Below, in pieces: positions 1 through 5,544 of a DNA stretch of 7,550 nucleotides (positions are counted from its first letter, which is position 1; each line of letters starts with the position of its first letter). The DNA lies in assembly GCA_002068775.1 (NCBI GenBank), contig MWAX01000152.1, positions 1 to 7,550 of the forward strand. The letters run 5' to 3'. This stretch comes from Actinobacteria bacterium ADurb.Bin346 (GTDB taxonomy: Bacteria > Actinomycetota > Humimicrobiia > Humimicrobiales > Humimicrobiaceae). Below the pieces are notes generated by a model. It had not been told where the DNA came from, ran no database searches, and saw only the letters and a program-made list of their open reading frames with translations. The position numbers and the translations under genes are program-made.

Positions 1-1
1 T

Positions 2-454
2 GAAGACTCAGCAGCATATAAGCAGGAAACAAATAAGCAGGAACAATTAAATCCCGCGCAGGATAGCAGTGACGCAATTGTAATGTCCGAATCCTTGCCT
101 GTTCTGTTTGAAGGAGTATACAGCCTTGATGAAAGCGCTGATAATTTGAATTTATATATCCCGGTAGCGTTTGACAGCCTTGATATAAATTACATGATAG
201 AGAAATATCCCGGAGAAAAATCCGCATCGCAGACCAGCCACGGCATACTTCATCTTCTATTTAAAAATGAAGAAAAAAACACTTCTTATAACGGCAATAT
301 TTCAGTAACATTAATGGATGAAAAAAATACAGTGCTGGATACAATGTCTTTTGATTTTTATAATTTTATTCATGGCAGCGCCAGGCTTGAAAAAATATAT
401 TTTGGCTCAGGCTATATGACATTTGCACTTTTAATAACAGGTGAAATAAAATAG
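2..454 (+). CDS. C-terminal part of an unrecognised protein (5' end outside window)
   Basis: The reading frame is open from base 2 to the TAG at 452-454, giving 150 visible residues. The first internal ATG (position 83) has no ribosome binding site before it, and the 27 codons upstream read as plausible protein, so I take this as the end of a longer gene and not a short gene starting at 83. The first ~27 residues are polar (Lys, Gln, Glu, Asn, Ser rich) with two KQE units, and look like a flexible linker. The rest alternates hydrophobic and polar residues, suggesting a beta-rich folded domain that ends in a hydrophobic strand (FALLITGEIK). No membrane helix, cysteine or known catalytic motif is visible. 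An extracytoplasmic domain tethered by the linker is possible, but this is inference. No family was recognised. The gene lies 101 bp upstream of the DUF4349 lipoprotein on the same strand, with no clear terminator between them. Confidence 0.72.
   Translation, partial: EDSAAYKQETNKQEQLNPAQDSSDAIVMSESLPVLFEGVYSLDESADNLNLYIPVAFDSLDINYMIEKYPGEKSASQTSHGILHLLFKNEEKNTSYNGNISVTLMDEKNTVLDTMSFDFYNFIHGSARLEKIYFGSGYMTFALLITGEIK
18..43 (+). repeat. Short in-frame tandem repeat, 11-bp identical core at 15-bp period
   Basis: ATAAGCAGGAA occurs at 18-28 and again at 33-43, exactly 15 bp (five codons) apart, encoding consecutive KQE-containing units in the partial protein. The array may continue upstream of the window. 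It is most simply a low-complexity hydrophilic linker that grew by slippage. Confidence 0.5.
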
Positions 455-555
455 CAATATAAAATCTTTTTTATTTATTACCTTAATTTATTTAATAGTT
501 TTTTCGATAAATATAAATAAACAATAATTATAAAAAATGAAAAAACGGGGTGGGT

Positions 556-1557
556 ATGAAAAGTTTTAAAAAGAAATTTCTGACAGGGGCAATTGTAGCT
601 GCTATGCTGGCTGCTTTTATTCTTACTGGTTGCGCTACAATGAGATCTGCCAGTCAAGCCGTTAGGCCCGAGCGTGATTACTCCGAGGGTTATGAAGCAG
701 GCAGCATGCTTAAGGAGGTGCCCGCAGATGAGATGGCATATGAAAAGTCTGCAGCAACTACTGTTGCAGCGCCTGCCGGAGATACAAGCGGAGAGCTTTA
801 TACTGATGCGGGAAGTTCAGATGCAGCAACTTCTCAGACAGTGAGCGCAAAACTCATAAAGAATGCTTCAATACAGGTGGAAGTGCAGAAAGGATCATTT
901 GAAAAGGCTTTATTTGCAATTGCAAGCCTGGCTGAGCAAAATAACGGTTATGTAAGCAACTCACAAAGCTACTCTGACAGTGAAGGTAAAATGACCAGTG
1001 GTACGATAACGATAAGGGTCGATAAAAATAATTTTGATGCAGTCCTGAATAAAATAAAGGAAATGGGCACTGTGCAGAATGTGACCATAAGCGTATCAGA
1101 TGTTACACAGGAATATGTTGATAATGAAAGCAGGCTAAAAAACCTTGAAGCTCAAAGACAGAGCCTGCTGAAACTTATGGACAAATCAGTCACTGTAAAA
1201 GACAGTATTGAAGTTCAGAGAGAGCTTAGCAATGTCGAGGGGCAGATAGAGATAATAAAAGGAAGGCAGAACTATCTGGACAATCTAATTGCCTATTCAA
1301 CAATTGATGTTTATATATCAGAGCCCAAGGCAATAACTGATTCCACTGAAGGCGGGTTTACAGGTGCGGTCAAGAGAGGCGCAAGGGGCGCCCTTACTGC
1401 GTTGAGAGTAATAACTATGGTTCTTATTGCAATCAGCCCGCTGCTTGTAATTGCAGGAATTATCCTTATAATCATCTGGCAGAGCCTCAGGGCAAAGAAC
1501 AGGCGAAGAGCCAGGATGAAAGCAGAGCAGGCAAACCAGGAAATCCAGAAAAAGTGA
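556..1557 (+). CDS. DUF4349-family lipoprotein with C-terminal membrane anchor
   Basis: This 333-residue protein is probably an exported surface lipoprotein. Its N-terminus has lysines at 2-7, a hydrophobic stretch (8-23) and the lipobox LTGC with Cys26 as the lipidation site. Residues 27-97 are a low-complexity Ala/Ser/Thr/Glu linker. Residues ~99-257 match the DUF4349 pattern as I know it: a beta-alpha-beta segment (KLIKNASIQVEV, later GTITIRVDKNNFDAVL), then a coiled coil (~188-240, ending GRQNYLDNLIAYSTIDVYI). A membrane helix lies at ~286-307, followed by a basic tail (RAKNRRRARMK). The frame also offers a GTG at 550, but the G-rich sequence there (547-552) serves better as a weak binding site for the ATG at 556. 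The molecular function of DUF4349 is not established; roles at the envelope are assumed. The gene converges on the exporter operon and is not co-transcribed with it. Confidence 0.9.
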   Translation: MKSFKKKFLTGAIVAAMLAAFILTGCATMRSASQAVRPERDYSEGYEAGSMLKEVPADEMAYEKSAATTVAAPAGDTSGELYTDAGSSDAATSQTVSAKLIKNASIQVEVQKGSFEKALFAIASLAEQNNGYVSNSQSYSDSEGKMTSGTITIRVDKNNFDAVLNKIKEMGTVQNVTISVSDVTQEYVDNESRLKNLEAQRQSLLKLMDKSVTVKDSIEVQRELSNVEGQIEIIKGRQNYLDNLIAYSTIDVYISEPKAITDSTEGGFTGAVKRGARGALTALRVITMVLIAISPLLVIAGIILIIIWQSLRAKNRRRARMKAEQANQEIQKK

Positions 1558-1577
1558 GAAAGTAAAAAGATATAACG

Positions 1578-1589
1578 GGAAATATTTCC
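1578..1589. repeat. 12-bp perfect palindrome downstream of the DUF4349 gene
   Basis: GGAAATATTTCC reads identically on both strands and lies 21 bp after the DUF4349 stop codon, before the terminator hairpin. It could be a protein-binding site or a small stem in the 3' untranslated RNA. Its position downstream of both convergent genes makes a promoter operator unlikely. Confidence 0.35.
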
Positions 1590-1618
1590 TTATGATCCAA
1601 TTCAAATAGAAAAATAAG

Positions 1619-1658
1619 AAAAAATAAACCGGCTCCATAGCGGGCCGGTTTATTTTTT
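1619..1658. terminator. Bidirectional intrinsic terminator between convergent genes
   Basis: Bases 1619-1633 and 1644-1658 are perfect reverse complements, giving a 15-bp stem (core AAACCGGC/GCCGGTTT) around a 10-base loop. On the + strand the stem ends in a run of seven T (1653-1659), suited to ending the DUF4349 transcript. On the - strand the A-rich left flank (1611-1624) becomes a T-rich tail, suited to ending the exporter transcript, whose last gene stops at 1761. One element therefore probably serves both units. Confidence 0.88.
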
Positions 1659-1666
1659 TAAAGAGC

Positions 1667-1745
1667 GCCAGTCTTAAGCTGCTGTAAACACAAATCTTAA
1701 ATGGTGCATAATGCATTAAATCACTGCCGGTCTTAGCAGCTCTTA
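1667..1745. repeat. Imperfect repeat pair in the exporter 3' untranslated region
   Basis: GCCAGTCTTAAGCTGCT (1667-1683) is echoed by GCCGGTCTTAGCAGCT (1726-1741) as an imperfect direct repeat. In addition, TAAGCTGCT (1675-1683) can pair with AGCAGCTCTTA (1735-1745) if one base bulges. Between them lies the 10-bp palindrome TAATGCATTA (1709-1718). There is no T-run next to the structure, so it is not itself a terminator. It may be a folded 3' end of the exporter mRNA or a relic of duplication. Confidence 0.35.
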
Positions 1746-1760
1746 TGTCTAAGTCCGCAG

Positions 1761-2996
1761 TTATTCATGGCGCAAAGCTTCAATTGGGTTCAGTCTTGCT
1801 GCCCTCATAGCCGGGTAGATCCCAAAGAATAACCCTACAACTGTTGAAAATGTCAGTGCCAGTATTATTGAAAATGCTGATATATTTGTTGTAAGTATTG
1901 TAAAATTATTTAGCAGCACTGATACGGTTACAGCAAAAGCAATCCCAAGTATTCCTCCTGTGATGCTCAGCACAACACTTTCAGTCAGGAACTGCAGCAG
2001 TATATCCTTGTTTTTAGCTCCGACTGCTTTTCTTATGCCGATCTCCCTTGTTCTTTCTGTTACAGACACAAGCATGATATTCATGATGCCAATGCCGCCA
2101 ACAAGAAGAGCAATTCCTGCTATGCTAGATATTGTTATGGTAAATATGCTTGTAATAGTACCCAGGATGTCAAGAAGCTGGGTCTGGCTCTGCACAGTGA
2201 AATCATTCTTCTCATCAGGTGCAAGATTGTGCGCTCTCCTGAGTATGCGCTCCACTTCATAAGAAGCCTGTTTCATTGTGTCCTCAGATTTACTCTGGGC
2301 AATGATCATGTTTACATAATCTATGCCATACAGCTTGTTTTGTGCTGTAGTGATTGGAATGGTCACTGAATTATCCTGGTCATTGCCGAACTGATCAGTG
2401 CCTTTTGGTTTTATTGTTCCGATAATAGTGAAATTCTTTCCGTCAATTTTTATTATTTTACCCATTGGATCTATTCTGCCGAATAGTTTATTTATGACTG
2501 TCTGCCCTACAAGAACGACATTTGCAGAATTAAGGACATCACTTGAAGTGTAGAAATTACCCTTATCAACCTCGAAATTATAAATAAATTCAGCCTTCTC
2601 GCTCGAAGCATAAACAGTGACTCTCTGATTCTTATTAAGATATTTTACTACCGAGGAATTCAGTATTGCCGGGGCAGCCCCATTAAGCAACGTTGCCTCC
2701 CTTTCAATTGTCCTGACATCATTTACGGTGAGTGCCTTGCGATCCTTGTCTTCGCCAATCATCTGCTCAAATCCATGGGATTCCTCTTCGCGGTTGCCAG
2801 GAGTTACAATAATCAGGTTTGAGCCTATGCCCTGGACACTTGAAATTACTGATTCCTGCGCACCATAGCCTATGGACATCATGGCGACCACCGCGCCGAC
2901 GCCTATTATTATTCCGAGCATTGTCAGAAACGCTCTGAGCTTATTTGCGGCAAGGGACTGAAATGCTATTTTTACACTTTCAGAAAATCTTTTCAT
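1761..2996 (-). CDS. MacB/FtsX-type ABC transporter permease
   Basis: This 411-residue membrane subunit belongs to a MacB-like exporter of the type with a separate ATPase. The N-terminal region (residues 1-42) has the hallmark sequence ANKLRAFLTMLGIIIGVGAV, which includes the first membrane helix. Residues ~45-275 form the large extracytoplasmic core domain (MacB_PCD-like). Three more helices lie at ~280-310, 333-360 and 374-394. Between the second and third helices, residues 314-328 carry the cytoplasmic motif ERTREIGIRKAVGAK, which contacts the ATPase. The C-terminus RLNPIEALRHE is typical. An in-frame ATG exists 63 bp further upstream (3059), but those codons lie inside the ATPase gene and encode non-homologous residues. 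The ATG at 2996 follows the ATPase stop by one base and has AAAGAG eight bases upstream. Translational coupling to the ATPase is likely. Such permeases transmit ATP-driven movement rather than forming a classic channel; the substrate is unknown. Confidence 0.94.
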   Translation of the reverse strand: MKRFSESVKIAFQSLAANKLRAFLTMLGIIIGVGAVVAMMSIGYGAQESVISSVQGIGSNLIIVTPGNREEESHGFEQMIGEDKDRKALTVNDVRTIEREATLLNGAAPAILNSSVVKYLNKNQRVTVYASSEKAEFIYNFEVDKGNFYTSSDVLNSANVVLVGQTVINKLFGRIDPMGKIIKIDGKNFTIIGTIKPKGTDQFGNDQDNSVTIPITTAQNKLYGIDYVNMIIAQSKSEDTMKQASYEVERILRRAHNLAPDEKNDFTVQSQTQLLDILGTITSIFTITISSIAGIALLVGGIGIMNIMLVSVTERTREIGIRKAVGAKNKDILLQFLTESVVLSITGGILGIAFAVTVSVLLNNFTILTTNISAFSIILALTFSTVVGLFFGIYPAMRAARLNPIEALRHE

Positions 2997-2997
2997 C

Positions 2998-3774
2998 TTA
3001 AATACTCTTTGACACCTTATCTTCGAGCTTTGGCATAGTTGCAAGCATCTGGTCTGCATTAATGGGGTTTTCTATACTTTCTTCATTTGATATCAGCCCA
3101 TCTCTTAGATAAATTATCCTGTTTGTATGCCTGGCAATATCCAGTTCATGAGTTACCAGTAATATGGTCTTGCCATTTCTGTTAAGGTTCTGGAAGATAG
3201 ACATTATTTCCTCACCCGTAACAGAATCAAGATTGCCGGTTGGCTCATCCGCCAGTATAATCGCAGGATCATTGACCAGAGCCCTTGCTATAGCAACCCT
3301 TTGTCTTTGCCCTCCGGAGAGCTCGCTGGGTTTATGCTTTTCCCAGCCGATAAGGCCGACTGCTTTAAGCGATTCATATATTTTTGCTTTTCTTGTTTTT
3401 TCAGAGCCTCTTTTAGAATAAATAAGCGGAAGCTCTATATTTGAAATTGTATTCGAGCGGGAGAGAAGATTAAATGTCTGGAAAACAAAACCGATTTTTT
3501 TATTTCTTATATCGGCAAGATTGCTGTCTTTCAGCTGGCTCACATCTGTGTTGTCCAGAAAGTATGAGCCGCCGTCAGGTGTATCAAGACAGCCGATTAT
3601 GTTCATCAGCGTGGATTTGCCTGAGCCGGAAGGACCCATTATTGATATAAACTCTCCCTTCCGGATTTTAAGGTCTATACCTCTTAATGCCCTGACTTCA
3701 ATTTTTCCAAGGCGATATGTTTTTGTTATGTCAGTTATGTCAATTATGCAATTGTTTTCTTTGCAGTCTTCCAT
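2998..3774 (-). CDS. ABC transporter ATP-binding protein (MacB/LolD/YknY type)
   Basis: This 258-residue cytoplasmic ATPase powers the exporter. All expected motifs are intact: an A-loop aromatic residue (Tyr20), Walker A GPSGSGKST (47-55), Q-loop Gln99 in FVFQTFNLL, signature LSGGQ (152-156), Walker B ending in Asp176 with catalytic Glu177 (ILADEPTG), D-loop NLDS (181-184) and the switch His209 (VTHE). The sequence around the Q-loop and the short length place it in the MacB/LolD/FtsE group, which pairs with FtsX-fold permeases, and such a permease starts one base after its stop codon. The ~30 residues after the conserved domain (229-258) are an extra acidic/polar tail. The ATG at 3774 is the only sensible start, yet it lacks a good ribosome binding site, because a 19-bp tandem repeat occupies the leader. 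A stop codon just upstream in frame excludes a longer form. Confidence 0.95.
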   Translation of the reverse strand: MEDCKENNCIIDITDITKTYRLGKIEVRALRGIDLKIRKGEFISIMGPSGSGKSTLMNIIGCLDTPDGGSYFLDNTDVSQLKDSNLADIRNKKIGFVFQTFNLLSRSNTISNIELPLIYSKRGSEKTRKAKIYESLKAVGLIGWEKHKPSELSGGQRQRVAIARALVNDPAIILADEPTGNLDSVTGEEIMSIFQNLNRNGKTILLVTHELDIARHTNRIIYLRDGLISNEESIENPINADQMLATMPKLEDKVSKSI

Positions 3775-3812
3775 ATTAATTGATTACTTAACCATTAATA
3801 GACATCTTAACC
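3775..3812 (-). repeat. Two tandem copies of a 19-bp sequence directly before the ATPase start codon
   Basis: Bases 3775-3793 and 3794-3812 are head-to-tail copies, 15 of 19 positions identical: both begin ATTAAT and end CTTAACC on the + strand. On the coding (-) strand each copy reads GGTTAAG, six variable bases, then ATTAAT, and the second copy touches the ATG of the ATPase gene. The repeat fills most of the 56-bp gap between the adaptor and ATPase genes and leaves the ATPase without a standard Shine-Dalgarno sequence. It could be a regulatory element or simply a local duplication. Confidence 0.55.
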
Positions 3813-3830
3813 GGTATCTTATTCAGTGTT

Positions 3831-5261
3831 TCAGCTTCTATTATTTGAGCCGGAAAGGTTACTTATGGATATTACAACAACATCACCTTCCGACAGTCCG
3901 GACTTTACCTCTATATAATCATAATTATAATTACCTGTGGTGATTTCAACTTTTTCAGTTTTGCTCCCTCCAATCAATCTGTCAACGTAACTTTTACCAT
4001 TTTCCGTGTATACTGATTGAAGCGGAATATACAACACATCTTTTACTGATGATATTATTATTGTAAGGTTTGCAGAAAGACCATATCTTAAATATTCCAG
4101 AACTTCTTTTTCCGGCTCAACTTTTATTTCATATGATATTATGCCGGCAATATTTTTTGGAAGCGGCGAGATTTCTACAATCCTGCCTTTAAAGCTCCTG
4201 TCCGGATAGGCATCAAAAGTAAGTTCTGCTTCCTGTCCGATGCTGCATTTTGCTATGTCCATCTCATTAATGTCAGATTTGATCACAAGGGTTCTGCTCA
4301 ATATGGAAATAGCCGCAACTCCGGGTCCCGCTGTTTCACCTTCGGAAAAATTTGCATTTGCTACTATGCCGTCAAACGGTGCCCTGATGGCGAATTTATC
4401 GCTGTCAAGCCTGACAAGGTCCAGGTTTATTTTTGAAAGCTCATACTGGATTTCAGCCTGTTCTATATTCTTGTTCATTAATTTTATCTGATTTTTTGCA
4501 GTTTCAAGGCTGTTGATGCCTGACCAGTAAGTGACAGACTGATTTGCAAGAGACTGATTATAGGCGCCTTCCGCAGAATCAGACTGTGCCCTTGCGCTTT
4601 CTTTTGCCTGCTCATAGGAGTTTTCTGCAGCCGACAGGCTGGATTCTGCCTGAGCTTTCAGCACATCTGTTGAAAAAGGGGAACTGTTTATTTTATCAAG
4701 ATATTGCCTGGAGCTTTCAACTGCATTATTTGCAGCGCTGACAGATGCGTCTGCAAGTATGTTTGCATCTTCCATTGCCTTAAAAGCATTACTGACCGCA
4801 GTTTCTGCAAGATCGTTATTGGACTGTACCAGCTGAACAGCAACATGATTGGCATCCAGTGCAGCCTGATAATTTATTTTTGCAAGTTCAATGGACTTTT
4901 CTGCAAGTTTAAGATTTGCTTCTGCCTGGCTTATATAAAGTTTTATTTTTGAATCATCTATTCTGATTAAAATATCGCCCTTGCTGAATTCTTTGCCTTT
5001 GTCAATTATTTCAAGCACCTCAGCGCTCTGTGTAAGGGAATAGTTTTTTGACTGGCTTGCATCCACGCTTCCTGTAGATGTGATAGATTCGACAATATCG
5101 CCTCTTGCAACAGTAAATGATTCTATCTGTGTCATGGGCGACTTTGAACAGCCGGATAAGCCTGATGCAATCAGCAATGCCGCTGACATTATCAATAAAA
5201 AGACTGAAATAAAATGTTTCTTAATCCTTTTTTCTGTTTTTTCATTTTTTGTCATTTCCAT
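3831..5261 (-). CDS. Membrane-fusion/periplasmic adaptor lipoprotein of an ABC exporter (HlyD/MacA/YknX type)
   Basis: This 476-residue protein is the adaptor of the exporter. It starts with a basic segment (5-16), a hydrophobic stretch (17-34) and the lipobox LSGC with Cys38, so it should be a lipid-anchored protein outside the membrane. The first lipoyl half is at ~50-105 (GDIVESITSTGSV to KGDILIRIDDSKI). A long Ala/Ser/Glu/Gln-rich coiled-coil region (~108-285) follows, then the second lipoyl half (FAIRAPFDGIVANANFSEGETAGPG is split here: AIRAPFDGIV at 291-300, FSEGETAGPG at 305-314), a beta-barrel region (~325-405) and a membrane-proximal domain ending in GLSEGDVVVIS (455-465). It is longer than typical MacA/YknX proteins (about 370-380 residues), mainly in the coiled coil. 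The ATG at 5261 is preferred because GGAG lies eight bases upstream (5273-5270); an ATG two codons later has poorer spacing. It is the first gene of the leftward operon. Confidence 0.93.
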   Translation of the reverse strand: MEMTKNEKTEKRIKKHFISVFLLIMSAALLIASGLSGCSKSPMTQIESFTVARGDIVESITSTGSVDASQSKNYSLTQSAEVLEIIDKGKEFSKGDILIRIDDSKIKLYISQAEANLKLAEKSIELAKINYQAALDANHVAVQLVQSNNDLAETAVSNAFKAMEDANILADASVSAANNAVESSRQYLDKINSSPFSTDVLKAQAESSLSAAENSYEQAKESARAQSDSAEGAYNQSLANQSVTYWSGINSLETAKNQIKLMNKNIEQAEIQYELSKINLDLVRLDSDKFAIRAPFDGIVANANFSEGETAGPGVAAISILSRTLVIKSDINEMDIAKCSIGQEAELTFDAYPDRSFKGRIVEISPLPKNIAGIISYEIKVEPEKEVLEYLRYGLSANLTIIISSVKDVLYIPLQSVYTENGKSYVDRLIGGSKTEKVEITTGNYNYDYIEVKSGLSEGDVVVISISNLSGSNNRS

Positions 5262-5308
5262 ATTATTTTCTCCAGATATTTAAATCGCTATTTGCTTACA
5301 GGAAATAA

Positions 5309-5337
5309 ATACTAAAATCAAAGCTGTACAGTGTCAA
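5309..5337 (-). promoter_or_regulatory. Candidate sigma-A/sigma-70 promoter of the exporter operon
   Basis: On the - strand a perfect TTGACA (5337-5332) is followed after 17 bases by TAGTAT (5314-5309), which matches four of six positions of the -10 consensus. Transcription would start near 5302, about 40 bases before the adaptor ATG. The A/T-rich tract at 5363-5409 lies upstream of the -35 box and could act as an UP element. Confidence 0.6.
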
Positions 5338-5371
5338 GCTGAACATCACTTTCCGGAGTATATTTTATCTA

Positions 5372-5402
5372 TTTTTTATTTTTTTGCCTTTTTTATTTTT
5401 TT
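5372..5402. repeat. Duplicated T-tract (two copies of T6-A-T7, 17-bp period)
   Basis: Bases 5372-5385 and 5389-5402 are identical 14-base units (six T, one A, seven T) separated by GCC. Shorter T4 runs flank them at 5363-5366 and 5406-5409. The run starts are spaced roughly 7-10 bp, so DNA curvature is plausible. There is no hairpin next to it, so it is not an intrinsic terminator. It lies between the two inverted 14-bp elements and between the two divergent promoters. Confidence 0.6.
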
Positions 5403-5435
5403 ATCTTTTATTAAAAGCATATAGCGATGTTTTCT

Positions 5436-5465
5436 ATGGCATGGATAAAGGCATTATTATATAAT
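5436..5465 (+). promoter_or_regulatory. Candidate sigma-A/sigma-70 promoter of eno
   Basis: A perfect TATAAT at 5460-5465 is preceded, with an 18-base spacer, by ATGGCA (5436-5441), four of six matches to TTGACA. Transcription would start near 5472, giving a leader of about 73 bases before the eno ATG. The -35 box is weak, which would fit a promoter helped by an activator at the 14-bp element ending at 5428. Other A/T-rich -10-like stretches lie closer to the gene (for example 5505-5510) but lack a properly spaced -35 box. Confidence 0.5.
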
Positions 5466-5471
5466 ACTCCA

Positions 5472-5503
5472 AGAATTTGTAAGATTTAATAACTTAGTAT
5501 TCT
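5472..5503 (+). other. Possible imperfect hairpin in the eno leader RNA
   Basis: AGAAT (5472-5476) can pair with ATTCT (5499-5503), and inside it TAAG (5480-5483) with CTTA (5493-5496), around a nine-base loop. All nine pairs but three are A-T, so the fold would be weak. It would sit at the very 5' end of the leader if transcription starts near 5472, where a stem can protect mRNA from decay. It does not resemble a riboswitch that I know. Confidence 0.25.
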
Positions 5504-5531
5504 GTATATTTATAACACTCTATATATTTAT

Positions 5532-5537
5532 GAGGAG
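5532..5537 (+). promoter_or_regulatory. Ribosome binding site that fixes the eno start
   Basis: GAGGAG lies seven bases before the ATG at 5545. An in-frame ATG at 5530 overlaps this site and has no binding site of its own, so it is not the start. Confidence 0.85.
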
Positions 5538-5544
5538 AAAAAAA

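Larger units (their letters stand above)
5284..5428. promoter_or_regulatory. Paired inverted 14-bp element (candidate operator) in the divergent control region
   Basis: AAGCAAATAGCGAT on the - strand (5297-5284) and AAGCATATAGCGAT on the + strand (5415-5428) agree at 13 of 14 bases. Their centres are 131 bp apart. Each copy reads toward the gene on its side. The left copy lies just downstream of the exporter -10 box, overlapping the expected transcription start, a usual place for a repressor. The right copy ends seven bases before the candidate eno -35 box, a usual place for an activator. Each arm is itself nearly palindromic around GCATATAGC. The repeat is observed; binding by a regulator is inference. 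Confidence 0.55.

Noticed and set aside
83..454. Separate 123-residue gene starting at the ATG at 83
   Set aside because: There is no ribosome binding site, and the frame is open upstream to the window edge with protein-like codons. The gene is better called as a longer, truncated one.
455..555. Promoter for the DUF4349 gene in the AT-rich gap (TATAAA at 512-517)
   Set aside because: Several -10-like strings occur by base composition alone, and none has a credible -35 box at 16-18 bases. No hairpin terminator for the preceding gene was found either, so read-through is possible.
1318..1716. 132-residue frame on the - strand overlapping the DUF4349 gene and the terminator
   Set aside because: It runs through the terminator hairpin and antisense to a well-supported gene, and its sequence resembles no protein.
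2997..3059. Longer permease start at 3059
   Set aside because: These 21 codons lie within the ATPase gene in another frame and encode residues unlike any MacB N-terminus. The start at 2996 gives the canonical N-terminal helix and a one-base gap after the ATPase stop.
5363..5412. Intrinsic terminator at the T-rich tract
   Set aside because: No GC-rich inverted repeat lies next to the T-runs on either strand, and the region is between divergent genes, where no transcript is expected to end.
5262..5544. Riboswitch or small RNA gene in the divergent region
   Set aside because: Apart from the weak AT-rich leader stem at 5472-5503, no multi-stem conserved fold or recognisable riboswitch core was seen.
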